DNA of 64,000 bases from Pseudomonas fluorescens (lineage in GTDB: Bacteria; Pseudomonadota; Gammaproteobacteria; Pseudomonadales; Pseudomonadaceae). Below are positions 8,405 through 19,405 of the stretch, piece after piece. The notes beneath the pieces were generated by a model that was not told the DNA's origin, made no database searches, and was given only the letters and a program-made list of their open reading frames with translations. How positions within the stretch are numbered: the first letter of the stretch is position 1; each line of letters begins with the position of its first letter. Location: positions 2,728,001 to 2,792,000 of the forward strand of contig NZ_CP008896.1 of assembly GCF_000730425.1 (NCBI RefSeq), in the 5' to 3' direction. Made by a program: the position numbers and the translations under genes.

Positions 8405-8962
8405 TTACATCCCCTTCACAGCAAAGATGCCATTGGCATTGCGCCAGTAGCCCTTGTAGTCCATGCCATAACCGAAAATATAGCGGTCGATGCACGGCAG
8501 GCCGACGTAATCGGCCTTCAGGTCCGGGCGGGCCTTGCGGTCGTGGTCCTTGTCGATCAGCACGGCGGTATGCACTTTGCGTGCACCGGCGTGTTTGCAG
8601 AAGTCGATGATCGCGCCCAGGGTGTGACCTTCGTCGAGGATGTCGTCGATGATCAGCACGTCGCGGTCAATGAACGACACTTCCGGCTTGGCTTTCCAGA
8701 ACAGGTCGCCGCCGCTGGTTTCATTGCGATAGCGCGTGGCGTGCAGGTAAGACGCTTCCAGCGGGAATTGCAGATGAGTCAGCAATTTGCCGGCGAAAAT
8801 CAGGCCGCCGTTCATCACACAGAACACCACCGGGTTGGTATCGGCCATTTCGCGGGTGATGTGTGCGCCGACCTTGGCGATCGCCTCTTCGACTTGCGCT
8901 TCGGTGTACAGGCAGTCAGCCTCGCGCATGATTTGACGGATATGCTCGAGATCAGCGGACAT
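8405..8962 (-). CDS. hpt: hypoxanthine-guanine phosphoribosyltransferase
   Basis: 185 residues. It converts hypoxanthine or guanine plus PRPP to IMP or GMP (purine salvage). The PRPP-binding loop VLIIDDILDEGHTL and the early FCVMNGGLIFAGKLL segment fit the family. The ATG at 8962 (MSADLEHIRQIM) is chosen because an in-frame extension of 20 residues has no counterpart in the family. It is divergent from upp, so purine and pyrimidine salvage share a promoter region carrying two palindromes. The WbuC-type gene follows 3 bp downstream. Confidence 0.95.
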   Translation of the reverse strand: MSADLEHIRQIMREADCLYTEAQVEEAIAKVGAHITREMADTNPVVFCVMNGGLIFAGKLLTHLQFPLEASYLHATRYRNETSGGDLFWKAKPEVSFIDRDVLIIDDILDEGHTLGAIIDFCKHAGARKVHTAVLIDKDHDRKARPDLKADYVGLPCIDRYIFGYGMDYKGYWRNANGIFAVKGM

Positions 8963-9050
8963 GGCGCTCTCCAGGGGTACTGTGGCAAGAAAAGCGGGCG
9001 AAGGTACGCCTCTGGGACGCAACGTTCAAGCCTTTATGGACTAACGTACT

Positions 9051-9069
9051 TGTTGTCTATAGGACAACA
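9051..9069. repeat. perfect inverted repeat, operator candidate
   Basis: TGTTGTC-TATAG-GACAACA: 7 bp arms with a 5 base spacer in the 163 bp hpt/upp divergent region. Confidence 0.6.
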
Positions 9070-9077
9070 CCCTCGGA

Positions 9078-9089
9078 TAGATTAATCTA
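9078..9089. repeat. 12 bp perfect palindrome, operator candidate
   Basis: TAGATTAATCTA, only 8 bp after the preceding inverted repeat and 36 bp before the upp start. Its AT richness stands out in this GC-rich DNA. Confidence 0.55.
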
Positions 9090-9125
9090 GGCCGGTTTTT
9101 TTGCCCGCTGCCGGAGCCTTTCCCC

Positions 9126-9764
9126 ATGCCCATCCGTGAGATCCGCCACCCGCTGATCCGACACAAGCTCGGCCTTATGCGCCGCGCCGACATTAGCACG
9201 AAGAACTTCCGTGAGCTTGCTCAGGAAGTCGGAGCGTTGCTCACCTACGAAGCCACCAAAGATTTGCCCCTGGAAAATTACGAGATCCCCGGTTGGTGCG
9301 GTCCCGTCCAGGTCGAGAAAATCGCCGGCAAGAAAATTACCGTGGTACCGATCCTGCGCGCCGGTATCGGCATGCTTGAAGGCGTGCTGAGCCTGATTCC
9401 CGGTGCCAAGGTCAGCGCTGTGGGCGTAGCCCGCAACGAAGAGACCCTGCAGGCCCATACCTACCTGGAAAAACTCGTCCCGGAAATCGACGAGCGCCTG
9501 GCGATGATCATCGACCCGATGCTGGCCACCGGCAGTTCCATGGTCGCCACCATCGATTTGCTGAAGAAAGCCGGCTGCAAGGACATCCGCGCCATGGTGC
9601 TGGTCGCAGCCCCCGAAGGTATCGCCGCCGTAGAAAAAGCGCACCCGGATGTAGTGATCTATACCGCATCCATTGATGAACGCCTGAACGAGCACGGCTA
9701 CATCATCCCGGGCCTGGGCGATGCTGGCGACAAGATCTTCGGCACCAAGCAGAAGGACGCGTGA
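9126..9764 (+). CDS. upp: uracil phosphoribosyltransferase
   Basis: 212 residues. It makes UMP from uracil and PRPP. The start [12 protein letters not shown] is family-typical, and the PRPP loop [17 protein letters not shown] and the C-terminal uracil-binding stretch [11 protein letters not shown] are present. It overlaps the uraA start by four bases (GTGA), indicating a translationally coupled upp-uraA pair: import of uracil and its capture as UMP. Confidence 0.97.
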   Translation: MPIREIRHPLIRHKLGLMRRADISTKNFRELAQEVGALLTYEATKDLPLENYEIPGWCGPVQVEKIAGKKITVVPILRAGIGMLEGVLSLIPGAKVSAVGVARNEETLQAHTYLEKLVPEIDERLAMIIDPMLATGSSMVATIDLLKKAGCKDIRAMVLVAAPEGIAAVEKAHPDVVIYTASIDERLNEHGYIIPGLGDAGDKIFGTKQKDA

Positions 9765-11041
9765 GCATGCAGGATGAATTCAACGACCCGCTTTGGCGCC
9801 AGATCCTGTCTGGCGCACAGATGCTCTTCGTAGCATTTGGCGCGCTGGTGTTGATGCCGCTGATCACAGGTCTTGATCCAAACGTTGCACTGTTTACCGC
9901 TGGCCTGGGCACGCTGCTGTTCCAGGTGGTCACCGGGCGCCAAGTGCCGGTGTTCCTGGCATCGAGCTTTGCCTTCATCACCCCGATCATTCTCGCCAAG
10001 GGCCAGTTCGGCCTCGCGGCGACCATGGGCGGTGTGATGGCGGCAGGTTTCGTCTACACCTTCCTCGGCCTGGCCGTGAAGATCAAAGGCACCGGCTTTA
10101 TCGACCGGTTGCTGCCGCCCGTGGTCATCGGACCGGTGATCATCTCCATCGGCCTGGCGATGGCACCGATTGCCGCGAACATGGCAATGGGCAAGTCGGG
10201 CGATGGCGCCGAGCTGATTCATTACCAGACGGCAATGATGATCTCGATGCCTGCGCTGCTGACCACGCTGATCGTGGCAGTGTTCGGCAAGGGCATTTTC
10301 CGCCTGGTGCCGATCATTGCCGGGGTACTGGTGGGTTTTGGCATGTCGTTCTACTTTGGCGTGGTCGATACCGCAAAGATCGCCGCTGCACCGTGGCTCG
10401 CCCTGCCCCACTTCACCGCGCCGGAATTCAACTGGCAGGCGATTCTGTTCATCGTCCCGGTAGCCCTGGCACCGGCCATCGAGCACATCGGCGGCGTGAT
10501 TGCCGTGGGTAGCGTGACCGGTCGCGATTACCTGAAAAAGCCCGGCCTGCATCGCACGCTGCTGGGTGACGGCATCGCCACCACCACTGCCGGCCTGTTC
10601 GGCGGCCCGCCCAACACCACCTACGCCGAAGTCACAGGCGCGGTGATGCTGACCAAGAACTACAACCCGAAGATCATGACCTGGGCGGCGATATTCGCTA
10701 TCACCCTGGCCTTTGTCGGCAAGTTCGGCGCGCTGCTGCAGAGCATTCCAGTGCCAGTGATGGGCGGGATTCTGTGCCTGTTGTTCGGCTCGATTGCCGC
10801 AGTGGGGATGAATACCCTGATCCGTCACAAGATCGACCTGGGCGAAGCGCGCAACCTGGTGATTGTGTCGGTGACCCTGGTATTCGGGATAGGCGGCGTG
10901 CTGATCGGCACCGGCACCGGCCCGGACGACTTCGGCCTCAAGGGCATCGCCCTGTGCGCGGTAGTGGCGATTGGCTTGAACCTGCTGCTGCCGGGCAATG
11001 ATGGCTGGAAACACAAGAAGCCGGACGAACCGTTGCTGTAA
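9761..11041 (+). CDS. uraA: uracil-xanthine permease (NCS2 family)
   Basis: 426 residues, hydrophobic throughout with about 12-14 membrane segments. The NCS2 signature is visible: substrate-site [14 protein letters not shown] and the [15 protein letters not shown] stretch typical of UraA. It takes up uracil, probably with a proton. The start is either GTG at 9761 (overlapping upp) or ATG at 9767; AAGG lies 4 or 10 bases upstream respectively, so both are possible. It is followed by a REPIN. Confidence 0.93.
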   Translation: MSMQDEFNDPLWRQILSGAQMLFVAFGALVLMPLITGLDPNVALFTAGLGTLLFQVVTGRQVPVFLASSFAFITPIILAKGQFGLAATMGGVMAAGFVYTFLGLAVKIKGTGFIDRLLPPVVIGPVIISIGLAMAPIAANMAMGKSGDGAELIHYQTAMMISMPALLTTLIVAVFGKGIFRLVPIIAGVLVGFGMSFYFGVVDTAKIAAAPWLALPHFTAPEFNWQAILFIVPVALAPAIEHIGGVIAVGSVTGRDYLKKPGLHRTLLGDGIATTTAGLFGGPPNTTYAEVTGAVMLTKNYNPKIMTWAAIFAITLAFVGKFGALLQSIPVPVMGGILCLLFGSIAAVGMNTLIRHKIDLGEARNLVIVSVTLVFGIGGVLIGTGTGPDDFGLKGIALCAVVAIGLNLLLPGNDGWKHKKPDEPLL

Positions 11042-11052
11042 CACCGAACCTC

Positions 11053-11136
11053 TGTAGGAGCCGGCTTGCCGGCGATGGCGTCCTTGAGCTCAATGCTCAA
11101 TTCAAGGGCCTCATCGCCGGCAAGCCGGCGCCTACA
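11053..11136. repeat. REPIN (two inverted REP elements)
   Basis: TGTAGGAGCCGGCTTGCCGG... at 11053 and its inverted copy ending ...GCCTACA at 11136, about 40 bp apart, with CGATG at the inner edge of the left copy and CATCG at that of the right. Separates convergent uraA and hisC. Confidence 0.92.
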
Positions 11137-11144
11137 GGGGGTGT

Positions 11145-12197
11145 TTACAGCTGGCCGAGACCATCGATCAACGCCTGGTTCTGCTCAGGTGTACCGATGC
11201 TGATCCGCAGGAACTGGGCAATCCGCTCCTGCTTGAAGTGCCGCACAATCACCCCTTGCTCCCGCAGCTTGGCCGCCAGGCCGGCCGCGTCGTGCCGTGG
11301 GTGACGGGCGAAGATGAAGTTGGCGGCCGAAGGCAGCACTTCAAAGCCTTTCTCCTGCAGTTGCGAAACCACCTTCTCACGGCTGTCGATGACCAGTTGG
11401 CAAGTCTTCTCGAAGTATTCACGGTCTTCGAAGGCTGCCGCCGCGCCAACAATCGCCAGGCGATCCAACGGATAGGAGTTGAAGCTGTTCTTGACCCGCT
11501 CCAGCGCCTCGATCAGGTCCGGGTGGCCCACCGCCAGGCCCACCCGCAAACCGGCCAGTGAGCGCGATTTGGAGAGGGTCTGGGTGACCAGCAGGTTGGG
11601 GTAACGGTTCACCAGGCTGATGGCGGTTTCGCCACCGAAGTCGATATAGGCTTCATCGACCACCACGACCGAGTCCGGGCTGGCCTTGAGCATCTGCTCC
11701 ACCGCGTCCAGTGCCAGCACGCAGCCGGTCGGTGCGTTCGGGTTGGGAAAAATGATCCCACCGTTGGGCCTGGCGTAGTCCGCCACCCGGATCTGGAACT
11801 GCTCATCCAGCGGCACCGGGGCCGAGGCAATGCCATACAAGCCGCAATACACCGGATAAAAGCTGTAGCTGATATCGGGGAACAGCAACGGCAGATCGTG
11901 CTGGAACAGACCATGGAAGATATGGGCCAGGACTTCGTCGGAACCGTTGCCGAGGAACACCTGGCTCCCATCTACCCCGTAATACTTGGCCACGGCCTGC
12001 TTGAGCAGGTCGCTGTTGGGGTCAGGGTACAAACGCAGGTTGTCGTTCAACTGCGCCTGCATCGCCGCCAATGCTTTGGGCGATGGGCCGTAGGGGTTTT
12101 CATTGGTGTTGAGCTTGACCAGCCTGGTCAGCTTCGGCTGCTCGCCGGGCACATAAGGCACCAGGTCCTTGACGAAAGGGCTCCAGAATTTGCTCAT
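11145..12197 (-). CDS. hisC: histidinol-phosphate aminotransferase
   Basis: 350 residues, class I/II aminotransferase fold with PLP. It transfers the amino group from glutamate to imidazole acetol phosphate in histidine synthesis. The PLP lysine lies in [27 protein letters not shown] near the start and the final [13 protein letters not shown] are family hallmarks. Its ATG is three bases after the hisD stop, so it is tightly coupled to hisD. Confidence 0.96.
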   Translation of the reverse strand: MSKFWSPFVKDLVPYVPGEQPKLTRLVKLNTNENPYGPSPKALAAMQAQLNDNLRLYPDPNSDLLKQAVAKYYGVDGSQVFLGNGSDEVLAHIFHGLFQHDLPLLFPDISYSFYPVYCGLYGIASAPVPLDEQFQIRVADYARPNGGIIFPNPNAPTGCVLALDAVEQMLKASPDSVVVVDEAYIDFGGETAISLVNRYPNLLVTQTLSKSRSLAGLRVGLAVGHPDLIEALERVKNSFNSYPLDRLAIVGAAAAFEDREYFEKTCQLVIDSREKVVSQLQEKGFEVLPSAANFIFARHPRHDAAGLAAKLREQGVIVRHFKQERIAQFLRISIGTPEQNQALIDGLGQL

Positions 12198-12200
12198 GTC

Positions 12201-13517
12201 TTACTCTCCCTTGACGATGCGGTATTCGGCGCTACGGGCGTGTGCGCTCAACGATTCGCCACGGGCCAGCACCGAGGCGGTCTTGCCCAGCTGCGACGCC
12301 CCCTGAGGCGAGCAGAAGATGATCGACGAGCGCTTCTGGAAGTCGTACACCCCCAGCGGCGACGAGAATCGCGCAGTGCCGGAGGTCGGCAACACGTGGT
12401 TGGGACCGGCGCAGTAGTCGCCCAGGGCTTCGCTGGTGTGGCGGCCCATGAAAATCGCACCGGCATGACGAATCGACGGCAGCCAGGCCTGTGGGTCGGC
12501 CACGGACAGTTCCAGGTGCTCGGGAGCGATGCGGTTCGCCACTTCGATGGCCTGCTCCATGTCCCGCACCAGGATCAATGCACCACGCCCATTGATCGAT
12601 TTCTCGATGATCTCGGCGCGTTCCATGGTCGGCAGCAACGTATTGATGCTGGCCGCCACCTTGTCGAGGAACTCGGCGTCGGGGCTGACCAGGATCGCCT
12701 GGGCGTCTTCGTCGTGCTCGGCCTGGGAGAACAGGTCCATGGCGATCCAGTCCGGATCGGTCTGGCCGTCGCACACCACGAGGATTTCCGAGGGGCCGGC
12801 GATCATGTCGATACCGACCTGGCCAAATACATGGCGCTTGGCGGTGGCGACGTAGATATTGCCGGGGCCGACCACCTTGTCCACCTTCGGCACACTTTCA
12901 GTGCCATAGGCCAACGCGGCAACGGCCTGGGCACCACCGATGGTGAACACGCGGTCAACCCCGGCGATGCAGGCAGCGGCCAGCACCAGTTCGTTGATTT
13001 CACCGCGCGGGGTCGGCACCACCATGACCACTTCGGTCACACCCGCCACTTTGGCCGGGATCGCATTCATCAACACCGATGACGGGTACGAAGCCTTGCC
13101 GCCTGGCACATACAGGCCGGCGCGGTCCAGCGGCGTGACTTTCTGCCCCAGTACCGTACCGTCGGCTTCGGTATAGCTCCAGGAGTCCTGTTTCTGTTTT
13201 TCGTGGTAGCTGCGCACCCGCGCTGCCGCGACTTCCAGGGCTTGGCGTTGAGGCGCAGTGATGCGTGTCAGAGCCAGCTCCAGGCGCTCACGGGGCAGGA
13301 TCAGGTCAGCCATGGACTTGACGTCCAGACCGTCGAACTGGCGGGTAAAGTCCACCAGTGCCGCATCGCCGCGCTCGCGCACGGCCTTGATGATGTCGAG
13401 CACCCGCTGGTTGACCGAATCGTCGGACACACTTTCCCAGCTCAGCAGATGATCCAGATGATGGGCGAAATCCGGGTCGGCAGCGTTGAGTCGGGCAATT
13501 GCAGTGGACGTGGTCAT
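12201..13517 (-). CDS. hisD: histidinol dehydrogenase
   Basis: 438 residues. It oxidises histidinol to histidine in two NAD-dependent steps using zinc. The signature [11 protein letters not shown] and the C-terminal [13 protein letters not shown] are present. It follows hisG after 127 bp that contain an apparent hairpin plus T-run, so readthrough rather than a simple operon may set its level. Confidence 0.97.
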   Translation of the reverse strand: MTTSTAIARLNAADPDFAHHLDHLLSWESVSDDSVNQRVLDIIKAVRERGDAALVDFTRQFDGLDVKSMADLILPRERLELALTRITAPQRQALEVAAARVRSYHEKQKQDSWSYTEADGTVLGQKVTPLDRAGLYVPGGKASYPSSVLMNAIPAKVAGVTEVVMVVPTPRGEINELVLAAACIAGVDRVFTIGGAQAVAALAYGTESVPKVDKVVGPGNIYVATAKRHVFGQVGIDMIAGPSEILVVCDGQTDPDWIAMDLFSQAEHDEDAQAILVSPDAEFLDKVAASINTLLPTMERAEIIEKSINGRGALILVRDMEQAIEVANRIAPEHLELSVADPQAWLPSIRHAGAIFMGRHTSEALGDYCAGPNHVLPTSGTARFSSPLGVYDFQKRSSIIFCSPQGASQLGKTASVLARGESLSAHARSAEYRIVKGE

Positions 13518-13540
13518 AGCGAGGGCCTCAATAGAATTGG

Positions 13541-13591
13541 CAAAAACTCAGGCGCCCTAAACTAGCAGTCGTTTCCGCTTGGGCACCTGAG
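13541..13591 (-). terminator. intrinsic terminator or attenuator between hisG and hisD
   Basis: Read on the minus strand: CTCAGGTGCCC, a 23 base loop with an inner AAAC/GTTT pairing, then GGGCGCCTGAG and TTTTTGCC. Arms pair over 11 bp with one mismatch (13547-13557 with 13581-13591). The T-run directly follows the stem, which is the terminator layout. It sits inside the his gene order, so it must be leaky or hisD has its own promoter. Confidence 0.65.
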
Positions 13592-13644
13592 AATTCTGGC
13601 TATGAGGCGGATAGACGGGCGCGACCCAAGGCCGCGCAGGTGAG

Positions 13645-14280
13645 TCAACCGCGGTGTCGAGACTCCACTGCCTTGCGCAGGGTGTCGATCAACGCCTGGA
13701 TACGGGCATGCTGCATTTTCATCGACGCTTTGTTGACGATCAGGCGGGAGCTGATGTCGGCGATAAAGTCCTGGGGTTCCAGGCCATTGGCGCGCAGGGT
13801 GTTGCCGGTGTCGACCACGTCGATGATCTTGTCGGCCAGGCCGATCAGCGGTGCCAGCTCCATCGAGCCATAGAGTTTGATGATATCGACCTGACGGCCC
13901 TGCTCGGCGTAATAACGCTTGGCGACGTTGACGAACTTGGTGGCAACCCGCAGGCGGCCTTTTGGCTCGACGTCTCCGACACGGCCGGCGGTCATCAGCT
14001 TGCACAGGGCAATACGCAGGTCCAGCGGCTCGTAAAGGCCCTGGCCGCCGTACTCCATCAGCACGTCCTTACCGGCGACACCGAGGTCGGCCGCGCCATG
14101 TTCAACGTAGGTCGGCACGTCGGTAGCCCGCACGATCAACAGGCGAACGTCGTCCTGGGTCGTGGGGATGATCAGCTTGCGGCTCTTGTCCGGATTCTCG
14201 GTCGGCACGATGCCCGCTTCAGCCAGAAGCGGCAAAGTATCGTCAAGGATGCGGCCCTTGGACAGTGCGATGGTCAACAT
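13645..14280 (-). CDS. hisG: ATP phosphoribosyltransferase, short form
   Basis: 211 residues: the short HisG form, which lacks the C-terminal regulatory domain and works with HisZ. No hisZ is in this window; in pseudomonads it lies elsewhere. It catalyses the first step of histidine synthesis, ATP plus [23 protein letters not shown] and the PRPP site [16 protein letters not shown] are visible. AAGGA precedes the ATG. It lies 154 bp after murA on the same strand. Confidence 0.96.
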   Translation of the reverse strand: MLTIALSKGRILDDTLPLLAEAGIVPTENPDKSRKLIIPTTQDDVRLLIVRATDVPTYVEHGAADLGVAGKDVLMEYGGQGLYEPLDLRIALCKLMTAGRVGDVEPKGRLRVATKFVNVAKRYYAEQGRQVDIIKLYGSMELAPLIGLADKIIDVVDTGNTLRANGLEPQDFIADISSRLIVNKASMKMQHARIQALIDTLRKAVESRHRG

Positions 14281-14340
14281 GGGAAACGTCAGTCCTTCAT
14301 CAGGCTATTGCTGTCCGGTCGCAAACGGCGCCAGACACAG

Positions 14341-14434
14341 ATCGAGGCCATTACAGCCTCGATTTGAAACAAATTCAGCCAAGGTGTGCAAGCGCACCTC
14401 GTGCGGGCGCGTCCCTGCGCCCGTGCAGCAGGGA

Positions 14435-14435
<1 letters not shown>
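14341..14435 (-). other. hairpin-rich murA-hisG interval
   Basis: Four inverted repeats: ATCGAGGC/GCCTCGAT (14341-14363), AGGTGTGC/GCGCACCT (14382-14399, one G.U), GGGCGC/GCGCCC (14405-14422) and GTCCCTGC/GCAGGGAC (14411-14435). The last two share bases, so they exclude each other. There is no T-run and no His codon run, so a classic his attenuator is not shown. Confidence 0.45.
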
Positions 14436-15963
<1,528 letters not shown>

Positions 15964-16006
15964 GCTCAACCTCTATCGGCGCCCAGTGCGCGCGGGTCGC
16001 ACATCA

Positions 16007-16066
16007 TACAAAAAAGCCCCGCGCCTGCGAACCCCGCATAGCAGGACTCTGACGGGGGGCTTCTTC
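16007..16066 (-). terminator. terminator after mlaB
   Basis: On the minus strand a GC-rich stem (GCCCCCCGTC... paired with ...GCGGGGC) is followed by TTTTTTG. It separates the mla genes from ibaG. The loop is long and contains a second short hairpin. Confidence 0.6.
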
Positions 16067-16077
16067 AATAATGTGTA

Positions 16078-16383
16078 TTAAGGATGCGCCAACAGCTCGG
16101 TCAGACCAGAAACCTGGGCGATTTCCCGCATATCCTCGGGCAATGCGCGAATAGTGACAGGTTTGTTGACCTTTGCTGCGTCACGTAGGAAACACAAGAG
16201 CAATGACAAGCCAACACTGCTGGACTTCACCACCGACGAGCAATCGAGGACCAATACCGGCGCAGTGCTGGCATTGATCAGCGCCTGGCCCTGCTTGCGC
16301 AGTGCCGGCCCGGTGCTGTAGTCGAGCACGCCACTGAGGAGCAACTCGCCGGCCTGGCCTTGACGAACAGCCGATTCGATCAT
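16078..16383 (-). CDS. mlaB: STAS-domain protein MlaB
   Basis: 101 residues, a STAS domain (LLLSGVLDYSTGPALRKQGQ, then VLDCSSVVKSSSVGLSLL with the characteristic Ser). In the Mla system it binds MlaF and regulates the ABC transporter that moves phospholipids between membranes. Its start overlaps the mlaC stop by 4 bases. It is the last gene of the operon, ahead of a terminator. Confidence 0.9.
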   Translation of the reverse strand: MIESAVRQGQAGELLLSGVLDYSTGPALRKQGQALINASTAPVLVLDCSSVVKSSSVGLSLLLCFLRDAAKVNKPVTIRALPEDMREIAQVSGLTELLAHP

Positions 16384-17033
16384 GGGGCCTGCTTCTCTGC
16401 TGCTTCTTCGGTCACTTCCTTGGCCTTGGCCACCTCACCGGCCCAACCATTGATGGTCTTGTCCAGGTCGTTGCCATTGCGCTGCATGGCATCGGCGAAC
16501 TGATCACGGAACAGCTTGCCGATGTTGATGCCGTTGATGATCACGTTGCGCACCTTCCATTCACCGTTGATTTTCTCAAGGGTGTAGGAAACCGGATAAA
16601 CCGAGCCATTGTTGCCCTTGACCTGCATGTCTACGCTGGTGCGGGTGCCGGACTCATCCTTGGCGGGGGAAACCACGATGCCCTGGTTGTTGTATTCCAG
16701 CAGGGCATTGCCATAGAACTGCATCAGGCTGCGCTTGAAGTTTTCCTGGAAGCGCTGCATCTGCTCGGGTGTAGCCTTGCGCGAGTACTTGACGGTCATG
16801 ATGCTGCGGGAGATGCCGTCAGCGTCGACCACAGGGCCCACGATACCGTTGAGGGCATCGTAGAACGCGCTTGGGCTCTGCTTGTACTGCTCCTTGTTCG
16901 CGGCAAGGTCAGCCAGCAGTTCTTTGGTGGTTCTATCAATAATGTCATGCGCCGAAGGCGCCGCCACGGCGTTAGCCATCAATGGCAAGGCTGCCAACAG
17001 CACCAACAGGCCACGTCGCAAGGTAGAGATCAT
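16380..17033 (-). CDS. mlaC: periplasmic phospholipid-binding protein MlaC
   Basis: 217 residues, with a signal peptide (LLVLLAALPLMANAVAA) and the Ttg2/MlaC fold (YRDALN..., KYSRKATPEQMQRFQENFKR). It shuttles phospholipids between the outer-membrane MlaA and the inner-membrane complex. The ATG at 17033 is preferred: GAGGAG lies seven bases upstream; another ATG 15 bases earlier overlaps the mlaD stop and lacks an SD. The gene starts 11 bp after mlaD. Confidence 0.93.
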   Translation of the reverse strand: MISTLRRGLLVLLAALPLMANAVAAPSAHDIIDRTTKELLADLAANKEQYKQSPSAFYDALNGIVGPVVDADGISRSIMTVKYSRKATPEQMQRFQENFKRSLMQFYGNALLEYNNQGIVVSPAKDESGTRTSVDMQVKGNNGSVYPVSYTLEKINGEWKVRNVIINGINIGKLFRDQFADAMQRNGNDLDKTINGWAGEVAKAKEVTEEAAEKQAP

Positions 17034-17044
17034 GAACAAACTCC

Positions 17045-17512
17045 TCATTTGGCGTCTTTACTAACCGTGTTAAGCAGGAATTTACCGATCAGGTCCTCCA
17101 GTACCAACGACGACTGTGTGTCATGAATGGTCGAACCATCCTTGAGCAAGGCTTCCTCCCCGCCCACGCTGATACCGATGTACTTCTCGCCCAGCAGACC
17201 CGCCGTGAGGATAGACGCCGTGGAGTCAGATGGCAGGTTATCTACCTTCTTGTCCACTTGCAGGGTCACTCGGCCGGTGAAACTGTCGCGGTCCAGATCG
17301 ATTGCCGTGACCTTGCCGATGGTCACACCGGCCATGGTCACTTTAGCTCTGACCGTCAAACCGGCGATATTGTCGAAGTAGGCGTAAAGTTTATAGGTAT
17401 CGGCGGCCGGGCTGGCCGACAGGCCGCTGACTCGCAGGGCGAGCAGCAGTAAAGCCAGGATGCCAGCCAGCAAGAAAAGGCCGACACCGATTTCCACAGT
17501 GCGGTTTTGCAT
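17045..17512 (-). CDS. mlaD: MCE-domain protein MlaD
   Basis: 155 residues: one N-terminal membrane helix (VGLFLLAGILALLLLALR) then an MCE domain (YKLYAYFDNIAGLTVRAKV ... GLLGEKYIGISVGG). MlaD forms the hexameric ring around the transport channel in the inner membrane. Length fits MlaD (about 150-180). It ends one base into mlaE's start region (mlaE stop 17512), so it is in the same operon. Confidence 0.94.
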   Translation of the reverse strand: MQNRTVEIGVGLFLLAGILALLLLALRVSGLSASPAADTYKLYAYFDNIAGLTVRAKVTMAGVTIGKVTAIDLDRDSFTGRVTLQVDKKVDNLPSDSTASILTAGLLGEKYIGISVGGEEALLKDGSTIHDTQSSLVLEDLIGKFLLNTVSKDAK

Positions 17513-18309
17513 CAGAAATCTCCAAACATCAAGGCGGTCAAAATGAAGTCAAGGCCCAGTACCGCCAACGAGGCGTATACAACGGTCTTGGTGGTGGCTC
17601 GACTGATCCCTTCTGAAGTGGGCTCACAGTCATAGCCCTGGAATACGGCGATCCAAGTCACGACAAAGGCGAAGACAATGCTTTTGATAATGCCATTGAG
17701 CACGTCACCGCTGAAAGTCACGCTGTTCTGCATGTTGGCCCAGTAGGAGCCCTCGTAGACCCCCAGCCAGTCCACCGCTACCCACGAACCGCCCCAGATC
17801 CCGACCACGCTGAAAATCATCGCCAGCAGTGGCAGGGAGATGAAGCCGGCCCACAGGCGCGGGGCAACAATGTACTTGAGCGGGTCCACACCGATCATTT
17901 CCAGGCTGGACAGCTGTTCAGTGGCCTTCATGTTGCCGATCTCGGCGGTCAAGGCCGAACCGGCACGCCCGGCAAACAGTAACGCCGTGACCACCGGCCC
18001 CAGTTCACGCAGCAGCGTCAGCGCAACCATCTGCCCCACTGCCTGCTCGGAACCATAACTGGACAGGATATTGAAGCCCTGCAACGCCAGCACCATGCCG
18101 ATGAACACCCCGGAGACCACGATGATCACCAGGGACATCACGCCCACCGAGTGCAGCTGTTTGAGCAGCAGGCCAAAGCTGCCGCCGATACCGCCGCGGC
18201 CAAGCAAGGCGTGAAACAGGAAAATCGTCGAACGCCCGAGCACTTCGACGATGTCGATGCCGGAACGACCGAAAAGGCGAACCTTCTCGATTAAAGATGT
18301 CTTGCGCAT
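17512..18309 (-). CDS. mlaE: ABC permease MlaE
   Basis: 265 residues with about five membrane segments ([56 protein letters not shown]). The signature [20 protein letters not shown] is typical of the MlaE permease. Together with MlaF it powers lipid movement. The ATG overlaps the end of mlaF. Confidence 0.95.
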   Translation of the reverse strand: MRKTSLIEKVRLFGRSGIDIVEVLGRSTIFLFHALLGRGGIGGSFGLLLKQLHSVGVMSLVIIVVSGVFIGMVLALQGFNILSSYGSEQAVGQMVALTLLRELGPVVTALLFAGRAGSALTAEIGNMKATEQLSSLEMIGVDPLKYIVAPRLWAGFISLPLLAMIFSVVGIWGGSWVAVDWLGVYEGSYWANMQNSVTFSGDVLNGIIKSIVFAFVVTWIAVFQGYDCEPTSEGISRATTKTVVYASLAVLGLDFILTALMFGDF

Positions 18310-19118
18310 CAGCGCTTCCCCAGAAGATCTGCGCGGTAATCCGCTGCCGGAAAATGAAAAGGCACCGGGCCATCAGGGTCGCCGGTCATGAATTGGCGGA
18401 TCCGCGGGTTATCAGCATTCATCAACTCCTCAGGCGTACCCTGCCCCAACACCTGGCCATCGCCGACGACATAGAGGTAGTCGGCAATGCTCGCGGTTTC
18501 AGCCAGGTCATGGGAAACCACGATACTGGTGATGCCCAGTGCATCGTTGAGCAGGCGGATCAGGCGCACCAATACGCCCATGGCGATAGGGTCCTGGCCG
18601 ACGAACGGTTCGTCATACATGAGGATCTGGGGGTCGAGGGCAATCGCGCGCGCCAGGGCGACACGCCGCTTCATACCGCCGGAGAGCTCATCGGGCATCA
18701 AGTCGATGGCACCGCGCAGCCCGACAGCTTGCAACTTCAGCAATACAATGTCGCGAATCATCTCTTCGGACAGCTGGGTGTGCACCCGCAGCGGGAACGC
18801 GACGTTTTCGAAAACGTCGAGGTCGGTGAACAGAGCGCCGCTCTGAAACAGCACCCCCATGTGCTTGCGCGCATCGAACAGGTCGCTGCGCGACAGGGTC
18901 GGCAGGTTCTGGCCATTGACCCAGACTTCCCCGGCGGTGGGGCGCAGTTGCATACCCATCAGACGCAGCAGGGTCGTCTTGCCACAGCCGGACGGCCCCA
19001 TGATGCCCGTCACCTTGCCGCGGGGAATGCGAATATCGACGTTATTGAAGATGCTGCGCGTACCGCGCTTGAAGGAAAGGCCCTTCAGCTCGACCGCGTA
19101 GGCGTTATCGGCACTCAT
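18309..19118 (-). CDS. mlaF: ABC ATPase MlaF
   Basis: 269 residues, ABC ATPase with Walker [13 protein letters not shown], signature [14 protein letters not shown], and Walker [13 protein letters not shown]. The extra C-terminal segment ([18 protein letters not shown]) is typical of the MlaF family. First gene of mlaFEDCB. Divergent from kdsD. Confidence 0.95.
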   Translation of the reverse strand: MSADNAYAVELKGLSFKRGTRSIFNNVDIRIPRGKVTGIMGPSGCGKTTLLRLMGMQLRPTAGEVWVNGQNLPTLSRSDLFDARKHMGVLFQSGALFTDLDVFENVAFPLRVHTQLSEEMIRDIVLLKLQAVGLRGAIDLMPDELSGGMKRRVALARAIALDPQILMYDEPFVGQDPIAMGVLVRLIRLLNDALGITSIVVSHDLAETASIADYLYVVGDGQVLGQGTPEELMNADNPRIRQFMTGDPDGPVPFHFPAADYRADLLGKR

Positions 19119-19220
19119 CTAAACTCCTTGGGATGCAGCTTCTCACTCAGACACCATGTTTGGGACAACTGCTTGCGACAGTTAGACACATGTGGACCGC
19201 GCGGACCGAACTGGCGGCGA

Positions 19221-19250
19221 ACTATATCACTGCTGACATAAAGCGCCCAA
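19221..19250 (-). promoter_or_regulatory. candidate mlaF promoter
   Basis: On the minus strand TTGGGC (19250-19245), 18 bp spacer, TATAGT (19226-19221), about 103 bp before the mlaF start. A weak -35 makes it tentative. Confidence 0.35.
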
Positions 19251-19365
19251 GGCCGCAGCAGAGCTTGTTCAGAAACAGGACAGGTAAAAGCGCATTTGAA
19301 CGTGATCTCGCATCCGAGTAGAACAAACCCTGACGAACTTGCGTGAGGGAATTGATCATTACCGC

Positions 19366-19371
19366 TATAAT
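19366..19371 (+). promoter_or_regulatory. candidate -10 box of kdsD
   Basis: A perfect TATAAT, 35 bp before the kdsD ATG; there is no clear -35 at 16-18 bp. Confidence 0.4.
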
Positions 19372-19405
19372 CGCCGACTTTTCGTCAGGCTATACGATTT
19401 CAGAC

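Noticed and set aside
8240..9085. 281-codon plus-strand frame over WbuC and hpt
   Set aside because: Covers two real genes in antisense and ends in the divergent promoter.
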